The notes under the pieces were generated by a model, which was not told where the DNA came from, made no database searches, and was given only the letters and a program-made list of their open reading frames with translations. DNA of 64,000 bases from an uncultured Gemmatimonadales bacterium (GTDB taxonomy: Bacteria; Gemmatimonadota; Gemmatimonadetes; Gemmatimonadales; GWC2-71-9). A program made the translations under genes and the position numbers. How positions within the stretch are numbered: position 1 is the first letter of the stretch; each line of letters opens with the position of its first letter. Shown here piece by piece: positions 52,356 through 64,000 of the stretch. The stretch is taken from contig CAMYLY010000008.1 of assembly GCA_947259405.1 (NCBI GenBank), forward strand, positions 62,001 through 126,000, in the 5' to 3' direction.

Positions 52356-53581
52356 ACGTCGGTGCATTCCTGGCGCTCGTGGCGATCGGAACGGGACCGG
52401 CCGAGGCAACAGCTCCTTCGTCTGTGGTCATTGCAACCGCGCGCGGGGAGACTGCGATCCCTGTGGCGGTTGAGTTTGGGCATCCCGCCCTCGCAGCCCC
52501 GTCGTTGGCCCGCGTGCTGCCCGTCACTGGTCTCCTGGAGGACAGTTGGGCCGTGGTCACCTTCGCGGGCCAGCCGTTCCGTTTCCTTCTTGGCGCACCC
52601 GTCATGGAGCTCAATGGGAGGGTGCAACCTCTCGTGGGAGGGGCGTACGTGGTGCGTGACACCTTGTTCGTCCCGCTACAGTGGCTGGCGGAAGCCGTGC
52701 CCCGCTTGTTTAGCGAAGGCTACCGATATGACCCGTTCTCCGCCCGCTTCGAAGAGGCTCGCGTCACGCGAATCGTGTCGAGTTCCCCGAGCGGCGCGTT
52801 TGTCCCTACCGGTTCAGGGCTCAAGCCCGCGACCGATCGGGAGCGTGAGAACGGGTTCCGCGTTCACCACGCGGTGGTGTTAGACCCAGGCCACGGTGGA
52901 TTGGATGACGGTAACCCAGGGCTCTATCTGCCAGGCGGCGTTCGGGAGAAACATGTCGCGCTAGCGATCTCAAAGGACATCAGGGCGGCGCTGGAGCGGC
53001 GCGGTGTCGAGGTCATCATGACCCGAACGACCGACACGCTCATCAGTATCTACGAGCGGGCGCCCATGTGTCAGGCCGACTGTGACCTGTTCGTGAGTAT
53101 CCACGTGAACTCGATGCCGCGACGTAGCCAACGCAACATTCGGGGGATGATGACCTTCTTCATCGGTGATGCCGTGACCGAGGAAGCCACCCGTGTTGCC
53201 CAGATGGAGAACGAAGCGCTTCGATACGAAGCTGACTACGTCGCGGCAGTGGTCGACGATCCGTTGGCCTTCATCATGAAGGACCTCCAAACCAACGAGC
53301 ACCTGCGAGAATCGGCGCAGCTGGCTGAGTTGATCCAACGCGAGGGCACGCGGGTGCATCCTGGTGGGGATAAGGGTGCTCGGCAAAGCCGCGGCTTTAT
53401 CGTGCTGCGTACGGCCACTCGGCCGGCGGTGCTGGTCGAAACCGGATTTGCCACGAATCAGTCAGACGGACAATTCCTCTCGGCGCGTGCGAACCAAAAG
53501 CGGCTCGGTGAAGCGATTGCCGACGGCATCCTGGAGTACCTGCGCCAATACGAGCGCAGGCTGCTCGGCGATCATCGGTGA
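52352..53581 (+). CDS. N-acetylmuramoyl-L-alanine amidase (Amidase_3)
   Basis: A 409-residue zinc amidase; GTG start at 52352. The front (residues 1-160) has a short hydrophobic signal and an AMIN-like/copper-amine-oxidase N-type domain with LNGRVQPLVGGAYVVRDTLFVPLQWL. The catalytic half has LDPGHGGLDDG, GVREKHVAL, FVSIHVNS and LVETGF, giving zinc His, Glu, His and the catalytic Glu. It cleaves the bond between MurNAc and L-alanine in peptidoglycan, in the periplasm during division or remodelling. The signal peptide is modest. Confidence 0.92.
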   Translation: MNVGAFLALVAIGTGPAEATAPSSVVIATARGETAIPVAVEFGHPALAAPSLARVLPVTGLLEDSWAVVTFAGQPFRFLLGAPVMELNGRVQPLVGGAYVVRDTLFVPLQWLAEAVPRLFSEGYRYDPFSARFEEARVTRIVSSSPSGAFVPTGSGLKPATDRERENGFRVHHAVVLDPGHGGLDDGNPGLYLPGGVREKHVALAISKDIRAALERRGVEVIMTRTTDTLISIYERAPMCQADCDLFVSIHVNSMPRRSQRNIRGMMTFFIGDAVTEEATRVAQMENEALRYEADYVAAVVDDPLAFIMKDLQTNEHLRESAQLAELIQREGTRVHPGGDKGARQSRGFIVLRTATRPAVLVETGFATNQSDGQFLSARANQKRLGEAIADGILEYLRQYERRLLGDHR

Positions 53582-54462
53582 GAACGGCTACCACTCGGAA
53601 CCCCATCGCCGTCTTTGGCACGACCTTTCAAAACCCAGTGCTGTTGGCCGCCGGAACCGCGGGTTTCGGGCGCGAGCTAGCCGGGGTCATGGCTCTCGAC
53701 CGGCTCGGTGGTCTGGTGACCAAAGCGGTCTCGCCAGAGCCCCGCTCAGGGAACCGGCCCCCTCGCGTCGGAGAATTCGAGACGGGGATGGTGAACGCGA
53801 TTGGCCTGGCGAATCCCGGACTCGAACAGGTCGCGACTCGAGAACTCCCGTGGCTCGGAGAGCACCTCGGCCGAGCCCGGGTTATCGTGAACGTCGTCGG
53901 CAACGCCGTGAGCGACTACGTGCGGGTGGTTGATGGCCTGAGCAGCATCTCGGTTCCAGTGGCGTTCGAGATCAATGTGTCGTGTCCCAACACCGAACAG
54001 GGCGGGCAGGAGTTTGGGGCGGATGATCGAATCCTGGCCGCGCTAACCAGCAAGGTGCGGGGTGCGACCACGCTTCCGGTTATCGTCAAGCTCGCACCCA
54101 ATCTGCCGAATCTCCCACGAACAGTCGCGGTGGTCGAGCAGGCAGGAGCAGACGGTCTCACGCTCGTCAACACGTTGCCAAGCGATGAACATGGTGAGCC
54201 GTCGCGGTTGGCCGGCGCGCGCCTGGGATTCGGGCGTGGTGGTGTGAGTGGACCGGCGCTCCTTCCAATGGGGATCCAGGCGACGGAAACGGCGAGGAAG
54301 GTGACAGCCTTGCCTGTTATCGGGGCTGGTGGGGTGCGGACTTTCGGCGATATGAAGCGATACCTCGATGCCGGTGCCTCCCTGGTTGCGGTCGGGACCG
54401 CGGCGCTTGCGGACCCCAGGGTACCGCGGCGTCTTGTTGACGCGTGGGAAGCGGATGGCTGA
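53578..54462 (+). CDS. pyrD: Dihydroorotate dehydrogenase, class 1
   Basis: A 294-residue FMN enzyme; GTG at 53578 overlaps the amidase stop. GTAGFGRELAG, GLVTKAVSPEPR, NVSCPNTEQGGQEFG with the class 1 catalytic Cys, and VIVKLAPNLPN are present. The family oxidises dihydroorotate to orotate in pyrimidine synthesis. It is of the 1B type, which needs an electron-transfer partner PyrK; none is encoded in this window. Next gene is pyrF. Confidence 0.93.
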   Translation: MRTATTRNPIAVFGTTFQNPVLLAAGTAGFGRELAGVMALDRLGGLVTKAVSPEPRSGNRPPRVGEFETGMVNAIGLANPGLEQVATRELPWLGEHLGRARVIVNVVGNAVSDYVRVVDGLSSISVPVAFEINVSCPNTEQGGQEFGADDRILAALTSKVRGATTLPVIVKLAPNLPNLPRTVAVVEQAGADGLTLVNTLPSDEHGEPSRLAGARLGFGRGGVSGPALLPMGIQATETARKVTALPVIGAGGVRTFGDMKRYLDAGASLVAVGTAALADPRVPRRLVDAWEADG

Positions 54463-55135
54463 GATCGTCGTTGCCCTCGACCTCGCAGATGCGGATGAGG
54501 CATTGAGACTGGTCGACCGCCTCCCAGGGGTACGGTGGGTCAAGCTGGGTCCCGTGCTCTACGTGCGATCCGGTCCTCGGCTCGTGACCGCGCTCAAGGA
54601 CCGAGGGCTTCGGGTGTTTCTCGATCTCAAGTGGTACGACATCCCCAATACGGTCGCCGAGGCGGCGCGGGCTGCGGCGGACGCGGGTATCGACCTGGCA
54701 ACCGTGCACGCGCTCGGCGGGGCCCGCATGATCGAGGCTGCCCGTGCGGCGTCGAGAGAGATGCGACTGGCCGCGGTCACCGTGCTGACGTCGTTCGATC
54801 CAGCGGAATACTGGGAGGCCCTCGGGGGTATCGGGGGTGGCCCAATCCGGGGCGAGGTTGTCAGGCTGACCCGGATGGCTGTGGGGGCTGGGGCTGGCGC
54901 CGTGGTCACCTCGATCGAAGAAGTGGCGGAAGTGCGGGAGGCGGTTGGGCCGGATCTCTGGGTCGTGGTTCCGGGTATCCGACCCCGGGCGCTCGCTGGG
55001 GACGACCAGCGGCGAGCCGGCGAACCGAGGCCGGCGATTGCGGCTGGGGCCACGCATCTGGTGGTCGGGCGACCCATTTACCAAGCCAAAGACCCGGTTC
55101 AAGTGTATGAGGAGTTGTGCGAGGCAGTGACATGA
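54455..55135 (+). CDS. pyrF: Orotidine 5'-phosphate decarboxylase
   Basis: A 226-residue TIM-barrel enzyme, ATG 54455, overlapping pyrD by eight bases. The active-site lysine motif is FLDLKWYDIPNTV; IVVALDLADADEAL opens the barrel, and VVPGIRP and GRPIYQAKDPV close the phosphate site. It decarboxylates OMP to UMP, the last step of UMP synthesis, following PyrD in the pathway. Directly coupled to the next small gene (ATGA). Confidence 0.95.
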   Translation: MAEIVVALDLADADEALRLVDRLPGVRWVKLGPVLYVRSGPRLVTALKDRGLRVFLDLKWYDIPNTVAEAARAAADAGIDLATVHALGGARMIEAARAASREMRLAAVTVLTSFDPAEYWEALGGIGGGPIRGEVVRLTRMAVGAGAGAVVTSIEEVAEVREAVGPDLWVVVPGIRPRALAGDDQRRAGEPRPAIAAGATHLVVGRPIYQAKDPVQVYEELCEAVT

Positions 55136-55554
55136 GGATTCGAATAGCGATTGCGGCCGCGGGTCTGGTCTTGGGGACGGCCCAGCCAGTTTCTGCCCAG
55201 TCCACGTTGGACGCTGCAGTGGAGCGCGCCCGGGAGGCATGGCTTGCGCACCAGGTGTCGGCACTCGTCTCGAAGAGTGATACGGTGCGCCTCCATTTGC
55301 CGGGGATCGCGGTCTCCGCGTCGCTGAAACCGGGCCAGGCCTCGCGGCTCCTGGCGGAGTACCTCGAAGACGCCGAGGAGCTGGAGTTCACGTTGCGGGC
55401 GGCCCGGCAGATCGCCGACGACCATGCGTATGCGGAAATGAGCCGGGTGTACGTGGTCCGAGGCACCTCGGAGAAGCGGACGGTGACGGTCTTTCTGGGG
55501 TTCCGGATGCTGGGGGGTGAATGGAGCCTCCGCGAGGTCCGCATCACACCCTGA
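55132..55554 (+). CDS. Small secreted protein, DUF4783-like
   Basis: A 140-residue exported protein, ATG 55132 overlapping the pyrF stop. A signal peptide (IAIAAAGLVLGTAQPVSAQ) is followed by a compact domain with LEFTLRAARQ and RTVTVFLGFRMLGGEWSLREVRI, resembling NTF2/SnoaL-fold proteins of the DUF4783 kind. Function is unknown. The family match is by pattern only. Confidence 0.6.
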   Translation: MRIRIAIAAAGLVLGTAQPVSAQSTLDAAVERAREAWLAHQVSALVSKSDTVRLHLPGIAVSASLKPGQASRLLAEYLEDAEELEFTLRAARQIADDHAYAEMSRVYVVRGTSEKRTVTVFLGFRMLGGEWSLREVRITP

Positions 55555-55573
55555 GATTCCTCTAAAGCGTGGC

Positions 55574-55602
55574 TTGCTTTCGGTTTACCTGACTTCTATA
55601 TT
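55574..55602 (+). promoter_or_regulatory. Promoter of the alpha ribosomal operon
   Basis: TTGCTT (55574-55579), a 17-base spacer, and TATATT (55597-55602). Transcription should begin near 55609, about 30 bases ahead of rpmJ. This is the only clear promoter before the rpmJ-rplQ operon in the window. Confidence 0.65.
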
Positions 55603-55640
55603 GTGAGGCTCGGTTCCAATCATCGAGTCAGGGGACAGGC

Positions 55641-55757
55641 GTGAAGGTCCGTTCGAGCGTCAAGCCGATTTGCGAGCACTGTAAGGTCATTCGCCGCCAG
55701 GGTGTGACGCGGGTGATCTGCAAGCGCAATCCCAAACACAAACAGCGGCAGGGATAG
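55641..55757 (+). CDS. rpmJ: Ribosomal protein L36
   Basis: A 38-residue protein, too short for most gene scans, from GTG 55641 behind GGGGACAGG. Sequence is family-typical: [20 protein letters not shown] and ending [14 protein letters not shown], with the CxxC (CEHC) then later Cys and His that hold a zinc ion. It is the canonical lead of the rpmJ-rpsM-rpsK-rpsD-rpoA-rplQ cluster. Starts three bases before the rpsM gene region's ATG. Confidence 0.97.
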   Translation: MKVRSSVKPICEHCKVIRRQGVTRVICKRNPKHKQRQG

Positions 55758-55760
55758 GAC

Positions 55761-56141
55761 ATGGCACGGATTGCAGGTGTCGATCTCCCGCGTGAAAAAC
55801 GCGTCGAGATTGCGCTGACCTACATCTTCGGCGTCGGTCAATCGACCGCGGCACGCATCCTGGACGATACGGCCGTGAACTCCGACACGCGCGTGCGCGA
55901 CCTGTCAGATGCTGAAGTCGCGCGTCTTCGCCAAGCTATTGAGCGGCAGGTGAAGGTGGAGGGTGCCCTGCGGACCGAAATCGCGATGAACATCAAGCGC
56001 CTGATGGATATCGGAAGCTATCGTGGCATTCGCCACCGCCGCGGCCTGCCAGTGCGGGGACAACGGACACACACGAACGCGCGGACCAAGAAGGGACCGC
56101 GACGGGCCATTGCCGGGAAGAAGAAAGCGGTGAAGAAGTAG
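55761..56141 (+). CDS. rpsM: Ribosomal protein S13
   Basis: A 126-residue small-subunit head protein. [61 protein letters not shown] are its signature regions, and the basic tail [15 protein letters not shown] contacts the P-site tRNA. Length normal. Starts three bases after rpmJ. Confidence 0.98.
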   Translation: MARIAGVDLPREKRVEIALTYIFGVGQSTAARILDDTAVNSDTRVRDLSDAEVARLRQAIERQVKVEGALRTEIAMNIKRLMDIGSYRGIRHRRGLPVRGQRTHTNARTKKGPRRAIAGKKKAVKK

Positions 56142-56142
56142 A

Positions 56143-56532
56143 ATGGCGGATCAGAAATCCAAGCCGCGGCGAGCCAAGAAGGTCGTCGAGGCCGAGGGCA
56201 TGGTGCACATCACGGCCACGTTCAACAACACGCTCATTACAATCACGAACATGCAGGGCGACGCCATCACGTGGGGCTCGGCGGGGAAATCGGGATTCAA
56301 GGGATCCAAGAAGTCGACCTCGTTCGCGGCGACAGTGGCCGCTGAGAATTGTGCACGCGAGGCGTATGGGCTGGGCGTCCGACGTGTGCACGTTCGCGTG
56401 CAGGGCCCCGGTGCCGGTCGCGAGTCCGCCATCCAGGCGTTGGCCTCGGCCGGGCTCGAGGTGCGGTCGATTCGTGATGTGACGCCGATCCCCCACAACG
56501 GGTGCCGGCCTCCGAAGAAGCGGCGGGTCTAG
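56143..56532 (+). CDS. rpsK: Ribosomal protein S11
   Basis: A 129-residue protein of the 30S platform, ATG 56143 immediately after rps[46 protein letters not shown] and [17 protein letters not shown] then [14 protein letters not shown] make it certain. It is part of the alpha operon. Confidence 0.98.
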   Translation: MADQKSKPRRAKKVVEAEGMVHITATFNNTLITITNMQGDAITWGSAGKSGFKGSKKSTSFAATVAAENCAREAYGLGVRRVHVRVQGPGAGRESAIQALASAGLEVRSIRDVTPIPHNGCRPPKKRRV

Positions 56533-56533
56533 C

Positions 56534-57169
56534 ATGGCGCGATACACTGGACCGGTGTGCAAGCTGTGCCGCCGCGAGGGCACGAAGCTGTTCTTAAAGG
56601 GCACTCGGTGTCTCACTGAGAAATGTGCGGTGGAACGGCGGGCCTACGCCCCGGGGCAGCACGGCCAGCAAATGAGCCGTCGTCGCAAGGCCTCGGAGTA
56701 CCAGAAGCAGCTCCGGGAAAAGCAGAAGGTGAAGCGGACCTACGGCTTGAACGAACGCCAGTTCCGCAATGCCTTCGAGAGAGTTCGGCATCAACAAGGC
56801 GTGACGGGTCACAATCTCCTGGTGGTCTTGGAGACACGGTTGGACAATGTCGTCTATCGGATGGGGTTTGCGCCGAGCCGACGGGCGTCGCGCCAACTCG
56901 TCCGCCACCGGCACGTCGAGGTCAACGGCAACGCGGTCGACATTCCCTCTTATGCCGTGCGGCCCGGAGACGAAGTGCAGATTCGAGACAAGAGCAAGGA
57001 CCTCACTTCGGTGAGGGCGTCGCTCGAGGCCCTGTCCCGAGCCGTCCCGGTAGCGTGGATCACGGTCGATGCGGACAAAGCAAGCGGAAAACTGACAGAA
57101 ATCCCCACGCGTGATGCGATACCGCTCGCCGCACAGGAACAACTGATCGTCGAGCTTTACTCCAAATAG
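56534..57169 (+). CDS. rpsD: Ribosomal protein S4, zinc form
   Basis: A 211-residue protein with the S4 RNA-binding domain ([30 protein letters not shown]). The N-terminus carries the four-Cys zinc site CKLC and CLTEKC, which marks the C+ form. In some bacteria S4 regulates its own operon. ATG follows rpsK by one base. Confidence 0.98.
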   Translation: MARYTGPVCKLCRREGTKLFLKGTRCLTEKCAVERRAYAPGQHGQQMSRRRKASEYQKQLREKQKVKRTYGLNERQFRNAFERVRHQQGVTGHNLLVVLETRLDNVVYRMGFAPSRRASRQLVRHRHVEVNGNAVDIPSYAVRPGDEVQIRDKSKDLTSVRASLEALSRAVPVAWITVDADKASGKLTEIPTRDAIPLAAQEQLIVELYSK

Positions 57170-57177
57170 ACTCTACT

Positions 57178-58126
57178 ATGCCAATCGATCTTTCAGGACT
57201 TGTTCGACCTCATCTGGTCGAAATGACGAAGCGAGAAGACCTCCCGTTCACGGCGGAGTTCCGACTCCAGCCGCTCGAGCGTGGATATGGGCATACGCTG
57301 GGGAATGCTCTGCGGCGCATGCTGCTTTCGTCCCTGCCGGGTGGTGCCGTGTGGGCATTCCGCCTCGAAGGCGTTGTCCACGAGCATCAGACCATTCCTG
57401 GGGTGGTCGAGGAAGTCGGGTATCGAGATCGTACAACCGGACCATCTCCTCTTCGTCCTACAGGAAGACAAAGAGATTTCGGGGGAGCTGTACGTCCGGC
57501 GAGGACGGGGGTACGTGGAATCTGCTCAGCACGAGGTCGACCGCTCTATGCCCGTCGACGTTGTTCAGATCGATGCGGTGTACAACCCGGTTCGCCGCGC
57601 CAACTTCACGGTTCAAGAAACCCGTGTGGGGCAACGCACCGATTTCGACAGCCTCCATCTGTCGGTGGAAACGAACGGTGCAGTGTCGCCTGAGGATGCC
57701 GTGGCGCAGTCTGCCGCGCTGTTGCAGGAGCATTTCAAGTACTTCCTCGACTTTGGGCGCGTGCCCATGGCTCCGGCGCAGGAACCAGAATCTGACGGCA
57801 CGGACGATGCCGAACTGCGCGACCTTCTCGCGAAGGCGATTGACGACTGCGGGCTGTCGGTGCGGTCCATCAATTCGCTGAAGAACTCCAGCATCAGTAC
57901 ACTGGGTGACCTCGTCAGGTACACGCGCGAAGATCTGCTCAAGGTCAAGAATGTCGGGGATAAGGCGCTGACCGAGATTGAAGAGATGCTGGCGAAGGAA
58001 GATCTCGCCTTTGGGATGGCCGTAGCGACGGAAGCCGAGTTCGCGTTGTCGACTGAGCCCGTTCCCGGCTCAACGGCTGAGCCAATGCAAGGCTCCACTC
58101 GTGACGAAGAGGGTGCAGAGGCGTAG
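57178..58126 (+). pseudogene. rpoA: RNA polymerase alpha subunit with internal deletion and frameshift
   Basis: The 5' part from ATG 57178 reads normal rpoA ([46 protein letters not shown], then [13 protein letters not shown] at 57417). The rest continues only in the next frame, from about 57419: [13 protein letters not shown], then [15 protein letters not shown] and the C-terminal domain SINSLKNSSISTLGDLVRYTREDLLKVKNVGDKAL. About 42 residues normally lie between these two points (by comparison with E. coli alpha), so roughly 125 bases are missing and the frame moves by one. Both halves are otherwise well preserved. Since rpoA is essential, an assembly or cloning error is more likely than a real lesion, but the sequence as given does not encode a full alpha. 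Confidence 0.85.
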
Positions 58127-58128
58127 TC

Positions 58129-58485
58129 ATGCGGCATCGTCGGAAGGGCCGTCAGCTTGGCCGGACGTCACAGCATCGGAAGGCCATGTTGCGGAACATG
58201 GCGACATCGCTGTTCGAGCACGATGGTGTCGAAACGACCGTGGCCAAGGCCAAGGAGTTGCGTCCGTTTGCAGAGCGACTGATCACGCTCGCTCGTCGGG
58301 GCGACCTTCATGCCCGGCGTCAGGTGGAGCGGGACATCCGCAATCGCCACGTGTCCGGGCGGCTCTTCACCGAGTTGGGACCCCGGTTCGCCACGCGCCC
58401 CGGCGGGTACACGCGGATTGTCAAACTCGGACATCGCGAAGGCGACGGTGCCGAGATGGCGAGAATCGAGCTGCTCTCGGAGTGA
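58129..58485 (+). CDS. rplQ: Ribosomal protein L17
   Basis: A 118-residue protein of the 50S subunit. MRHRRKGRQLGRTSQHRKAMLRNMATSLFEHDGVETTVAKAKELRPFAERLITLAR is typical; the end GDGAEMARIELLSE is normal. It closes the alpha operon, starting two bases after rpoA; a strong terminator follows. Confidence 0.98.
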   Translation: MRHRRKGRQLGRTSQHRKAMLRNMATSLFEHDGVETTVAKAKELRPFAERLITLARRGDLHARRQVERDIRNRHVSGRLFTELGPRFATRPGGYTRIVKLGHREGDGAEMARIELLSE

Positions 58486-58512
58486 TTCGGGTCGCGGACC
58501 GTTCTGCAACGG

Positions 58513-58541
58513 AAATGGGGACCTGTGGTCCCCATTTTTTT
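58513..58541 (+). terminator. Strong terminator of the alpha operon
   Basis: AAATGGGGACC (58513-58523) and GGTCCCCATTT (58527-58537) form an 11-bp stem with a TGT loop and a run of seven T. It stands between convergent rplQ and rpmB; on the opposite strand the T tract is shorter, so it may serve both. Confidence 0.95.
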
Positions 58542-58566
58542 GATCTCTGGCGGAGGGTGTACCGGC

Positions 58567-58779
58567 TTACGGTGCGACGGCAGCGCCTTGCGGGGCCTTT
58601 GTGACCCGATTGGACTTGATGCACTGGGTGCAGACGCGGATGCGCTTGATCTTCCCATCCACAACGGCACGTACACGCTGCAGATTGGGATACCAGCGTC
58701 GGTTCCGCTTATTGTTCGCGTGGCTTACGTGGTTACCGAACGCCGGTCCCTTACCACAGATGTCGCACACTCGAGCCAT
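58567..58779 (-). CDS. rpmB: Ribosomal protein L28
   Basis: A 70-residue protein from ATG 58777-58779; the longer frame upstream is not L28. [36 protein letters not shown] and [10 protein letters not shown] carry the two CxxC pairs of the zinc-bearing form. Single gene facing rplQ. Confidence 0.97.
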   Translation of the reverse strand: MARVCDICGKGPAFGNHVSHANNKRNRRWYPNLQRVRAVVDGKIKRIRVCTQCIKSNRVTKAPQGAAVAP

Positions 58780-58833
58780 GACTTGAATACCTTTGGAGTC
58801 GCCGCTTTTGTGAAGCGATAAAGCTAGTTGTGA

Positions 58834-60753
<1,920 letters not shown>

Positions 60754-60770
<17 letters not shown>

Positions 60771-63700
60771 CATCGAATCCATTCTGCTGATAGGGTCAGG
60801 GCCGATCGTGATCGGGCAGGCAGCGGAGTTCGATTACTCCGGCACGCAGGCCGTACACGCGCTCAAGGAGGAGGGATACCGGGTCATCCTGGTGAACTCC
60901 AATCCTGCGACCATCATGACCGATCCGGAGATCGCAGATAGAACTTACATCGAGCCGGTCACCCCGGAGTGGGTCACTCGGGTCATCGAACGTGAGCGGC
61001 CCGACGCGCTCCTTCCAACGATGGGTGGACAGACGGCGCTGAATGTGGCGTTGGCGCTCGCGGAGGATGGCACGCTTGATGAGTTCGGTGTCGAACTGAT
61101 CGGCGCCGATCGTCGTGCCATTCGCATGGCGGAAGACCGTCAAGAGTTCAGCGACGCCATGCAGCGCATCGGCCTCAAGGTGGCAGACGGCAAGGTCGTC
61201 GGCTCGCACGACGAGGCGATGGCGCTGATTGAGGTGATCGGATATCCCGCCATCATCCGGCCTTCGTTCACTTTGGGTGGCACCGGTGGAGGCGTCGCGT
61301 ACAATCGTGACGAGTACGAAGAGCTCGTTACGCGAGGGTTGGACCTTTCGCCAGTTGGGACTGCGCTTGTCGAGCGGTCCATTCTTGGGTGGAAGGAATT
61401 CGAGCTTGAGGTCATGCGTGATTGTCGTGACAATGTCGTCATTATCTGCTCGATCGAGAACTTCGATCCGATGGGTGTGCATACCGGCGACTCAGTGACG
61501 ATCGCCCCGGCGATGACCCTGACGGACCGCGAGTACCAGGTAATGCGCAACGCGGCAATCGCGATCATTCGCGAAATCGGCGTCGCTGCGGGAGGGTGCA
61601 ACATCCAGTTCGCGATTCATCCGGCCACCGGTGACATGATCACGATCGAGATGAACCCTCGGGTCTCGCGGTCGTCGGCCCTCGCATCCAAGGCTACGGG
61701 ATTCCCGATCGCTCGCATCGGCACCAAGCTCGCGGTTGGATACACACTCGACGAATTGCCCAACGACATCACGAAGACGACGCCAGCTTCTTTCGAACCC
61801 GTGCTGGATTATGTCGTTGCGAAGTTCCCAAGGTTCGCATTCGAGAAATTCCCGTCCGCCGACAACCGACTCACAACGCAAATGAAGTCCGTGGGCGAGT
61901 CGATGGCGATCGGACGCACGTTCAAGGAAGCATTCCAGAAAGGGATTCGTGCGCTCGAGATCGATCGGACGGGTTGGGAAATCGGAGTTCGTCCAGCCGA
62001 TGATGGGCTCGATTCAGGTGACGTGGAAGAACTTCATGCGGTGTTGCACACACCCACACCTGAACGTCCCTTTCAAATCAAGCGCGCCTTTCGCGCCGGA
62101 CTGACTGTCGAAGAAGTCGCCGACCTCACCAAGGTCGACCCGTGGTTCCTCCACCAGCTGCGAGAACTCGTCGAATACGAAGACTGGTTCCAAGGGCTCT
62201 CGATCGTCGACGCCGCGGAGATCCGAGTGATGAAGCGGCTCGGGTTTTCGGATCACCAACTTTCGGCGATGCGCGAAATGGACGAACGGGAGTTTCGGGA
62301 GCTGCGCTGGTCGTTCAACATCCATCCCGCGTTCAAGGTCGTGGACACCTGTGCAGGGGAATTCCCGTCAGCCACGCCATACTACTATTCGAGCTACGAA
62401 GACGAGAACGAATCGAAGCCATTGGGTGAACGAGCGGTCGTGATCTTGGGAAGTGGTCCAAATCGCATCGGCCAGGGCGTTGAATTCGACTACTGCTGTG
62501 TGCGAGCAGGCCTGGCGCTCCGCGAACGCGGGTACCGGACGATCATGGTCAACTCGAATCCCGAGACCGTGTCCACGGATTTCGACATCTCGGACAAGCT
62601 GTACTTCGAGCCGTTGACATTGGAGGATGTGCTCGAGATTACCCGTTTGGAGGGTGCAGCTGGTGTCATCGTCCAGCTCGGAGGACAGACGCCCTTGAAG
62701 CTGGCGAAGGGATTGCAGGCAGCGGGCGTCACGGTGCTCGGCACGTCGCCGGAATCCATTGACGATGCCGAAGATCGAAAACGCTTCGAGCAGCTGACCC
62801 GAGTGCTGGGTGTAGAGCAACCACCGAACGGGACGGCCTCCGCCGTGGAGGACGCGGTGGAGATCGCTGAATCGATTGGGTATCCGGTACTCGTGAGACC
62901 GTCATACGTCTTGGGCGGTCGGGCGATGGAGATCGTGTACGATGAGGCGTCGCTCCGCGGGTACTTCGAAACCGCCGCGCGCGTGTCACCCAAGCACCCC
63001 GTCCTAATCGATCGGTTCCTTGAAGACGCATTCGAGGCGGATGTGGATGCGATCGCCGACGGCACACGTTGTGTGATCGGTGGGGTGATGCAGCATATCG
63101 AAGATGCTGGCGTGCACTCTGGCGATTCGGCGTGCGTGCTGCCGCCGTACCTTCTTGAGGAACGTCACGTCGACCAAATGCGGGAACACACGAAGGCGTT
63201 TGCGAAAGCGCTCGGGGTGATTGGTTTGATCAACGTGCAGTACGCCGTGAGAGACGATGTGGTCTATGTCCTCGAGGTCAACCCTCGCGCCTCACGCACC
63301 GTTCCGTTCGTGAGCAAGGCTACGGGGGTTCCGCTCGCCAAGATCGCAGCGAGTGTCACGATGGGGATGAGCCTCGACGAACTCGGAGTGCGCGACGAGG
63401 TAAGGGTCCCCTACGCAGCCGTCAAGGAAGCGGTCTTTCCTTTCTCCAAGCTGCCCAATGTCGACACCGTTCTCGGACCGGAGATGCGGTCGACGGGGGA
63501 AGTTATGGGAATCGCCGACAGCTTCGGCATGGCATTCGCGAAAGCCCAGATGGCTGCGGATGCGGCGTTGCCGCACGAAGGCGCTGTCTTCGTGACGGTG
63601 AATGACAACGACAAGCCGATGGTGCAGCCCATCGTCCAACGCCTATGCGAGATGGGATTCGAGATCTATGCGACGTCTGGAACTGGGGCATTCCTCCGTG

Positions 63701-64000
63701 AGAGCGCGATCCCAGTCAGTGAGGTGCTCAAGATCCATGAAGGCCGACCGAACGCCCGTGACCTGATGGTGAGTGGTACGGTCGATCTCCTCATCAATAC
63801 GCCGCTGGGGAAACTGACGCTGCGCGATGATTATGAGATCCGGCGAACCGCGCTGCAGTTGCGACTCCCGTACATGACCACGCTCTCGGCGGCCCGCGCC
63901 GCCTGCGATGCGATCTTCGCGACCCGGCGCGGGGAACGGGCTGTCATGTCGCTCCAGGAGTGGCACGAGATCGTGGCATCCGGAAGATTGGTCCCGCAGG
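60754..64000 (+). CDS. carB: Carbamoyl-phosphate synthase large subunit, 3' end cut
   Basis: 1082 codons of the large subunit are open from ATG 60754 to the right edge, about the full length of the family, so only the last few residues are missing. Both ATP-grasp halves are visible: [43 protein letters not shown], then [17 protein letters not shown] and [12 protein letters not shown], and the C-terminal MGS-like allosteric domain. It makes carbamoyl phosphate for pyrimidine and arginine synthesis. CarA is not in the window. pyrD and pyrF lie 5 kb upstream but are in a different operon. Confidence 0.97.

Overview
The window looks like a stretch of a high-GC Gram-negative genome, most probably an uncultured member of the Gemmatimonadota. 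I infer this from the mix of secreted M6/M8-type metalloproteases and lipoproteins with Ig-like repeats, a short-overlap operon style with many GTG starts, TonB/ExbBD genes, and the ribosomal alpha operon order (rpmJ-rpsM-rpsK-rpsD-rpoA-rplQ). The phylum is an inference; no 16S rRNA is present. Both window edges cut genes: a rhodanese-domain gene at the left, carB at the right.

Layout. 0-3 kb: a rhodanese/Cys-rich pair, then a cupredoxin lipoprotein behind a CRP-type promoter and a protein whose ligand pattern matches type-2 copper monooxygenases. 3-7.2 kb (minus): a four-gene translationally coupled operon encoding serine palmitoyltransferase, a GNAT-type ceramide synthase, a ceramide-reductase-like SDR and a PAP2/inositol-phosphoceramide-synthase-like enzyme. 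7.5-17.5 kb: secreted proteases (M6, S9, M8-like) and lipoproteins with Ig-like repeats. 17.5-19 kb: tRNA-Ala, an outer-membrane barrel, superoxide dismutase. 19-25.4 kb: kinase-regulator-kinase, then tonB-exbB-exbD-exbD behind a Pho-box-like direct repeat. 25.5-34.5 kb: an NhaC-type antiporter and a cell-wall sugar salvage set (kinase, SSS symporter, NagZ fused to an AmiE-like serine hydrolase, and divergent NamZ), with erpA between. 34.5-36.6 kb: a CDP-alcohol phosphatidyltransferase and myo-inositol-1-phosphate synthase. 36.6-40 kb: copper export (cupredoxin, CopA, CopZ). 40-44 kb: 2-oxoacid dehydrogenase E1 alpha/beta and E2, with an opposite-strand gene resembling a degenerate IS200/Y1 transposase between E1 beta and E2. 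44-50.4 kb: PHP phosphatase, a peroxiredoxin with UGA at the peroxidatic Cys position (probable selenoprotein), SDR, DUF309, TrxB, MBL hydrolase, a zinc-ribbon protein carrying a palindromic insertion, aspartase, an Rrf2 regulator. 50.5-55.6 kb: MoeB/rhodanese, tRNA-Leu, smpB, amidase, pyrD, pyrF. 55.6-58.5 kb: the alpha ribosomal operon with a damaged rpoA. 58.5-64 kb: rpmB, GDP-D-rhamnose genes gmd and rmd, carB.

How the parts join: the ceramide operon at 3-7 kb and the inositol-phosphate genes at 34.5-36.6 kb together would supply every step I can name for a bacterial inositol phosphoceramide. The Sec-peroxiredoxin lies just upstream of trxB. The copper proteins at both ends of the first 40 kb suggest a copper-handling periplasm. 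The most notable items are the candidate selenoprotein with a SECIS-like hairpin, the ceramide/inositol set, the fused NagZ-AmiE beside NamZ, and the internal deletion in rpoA.
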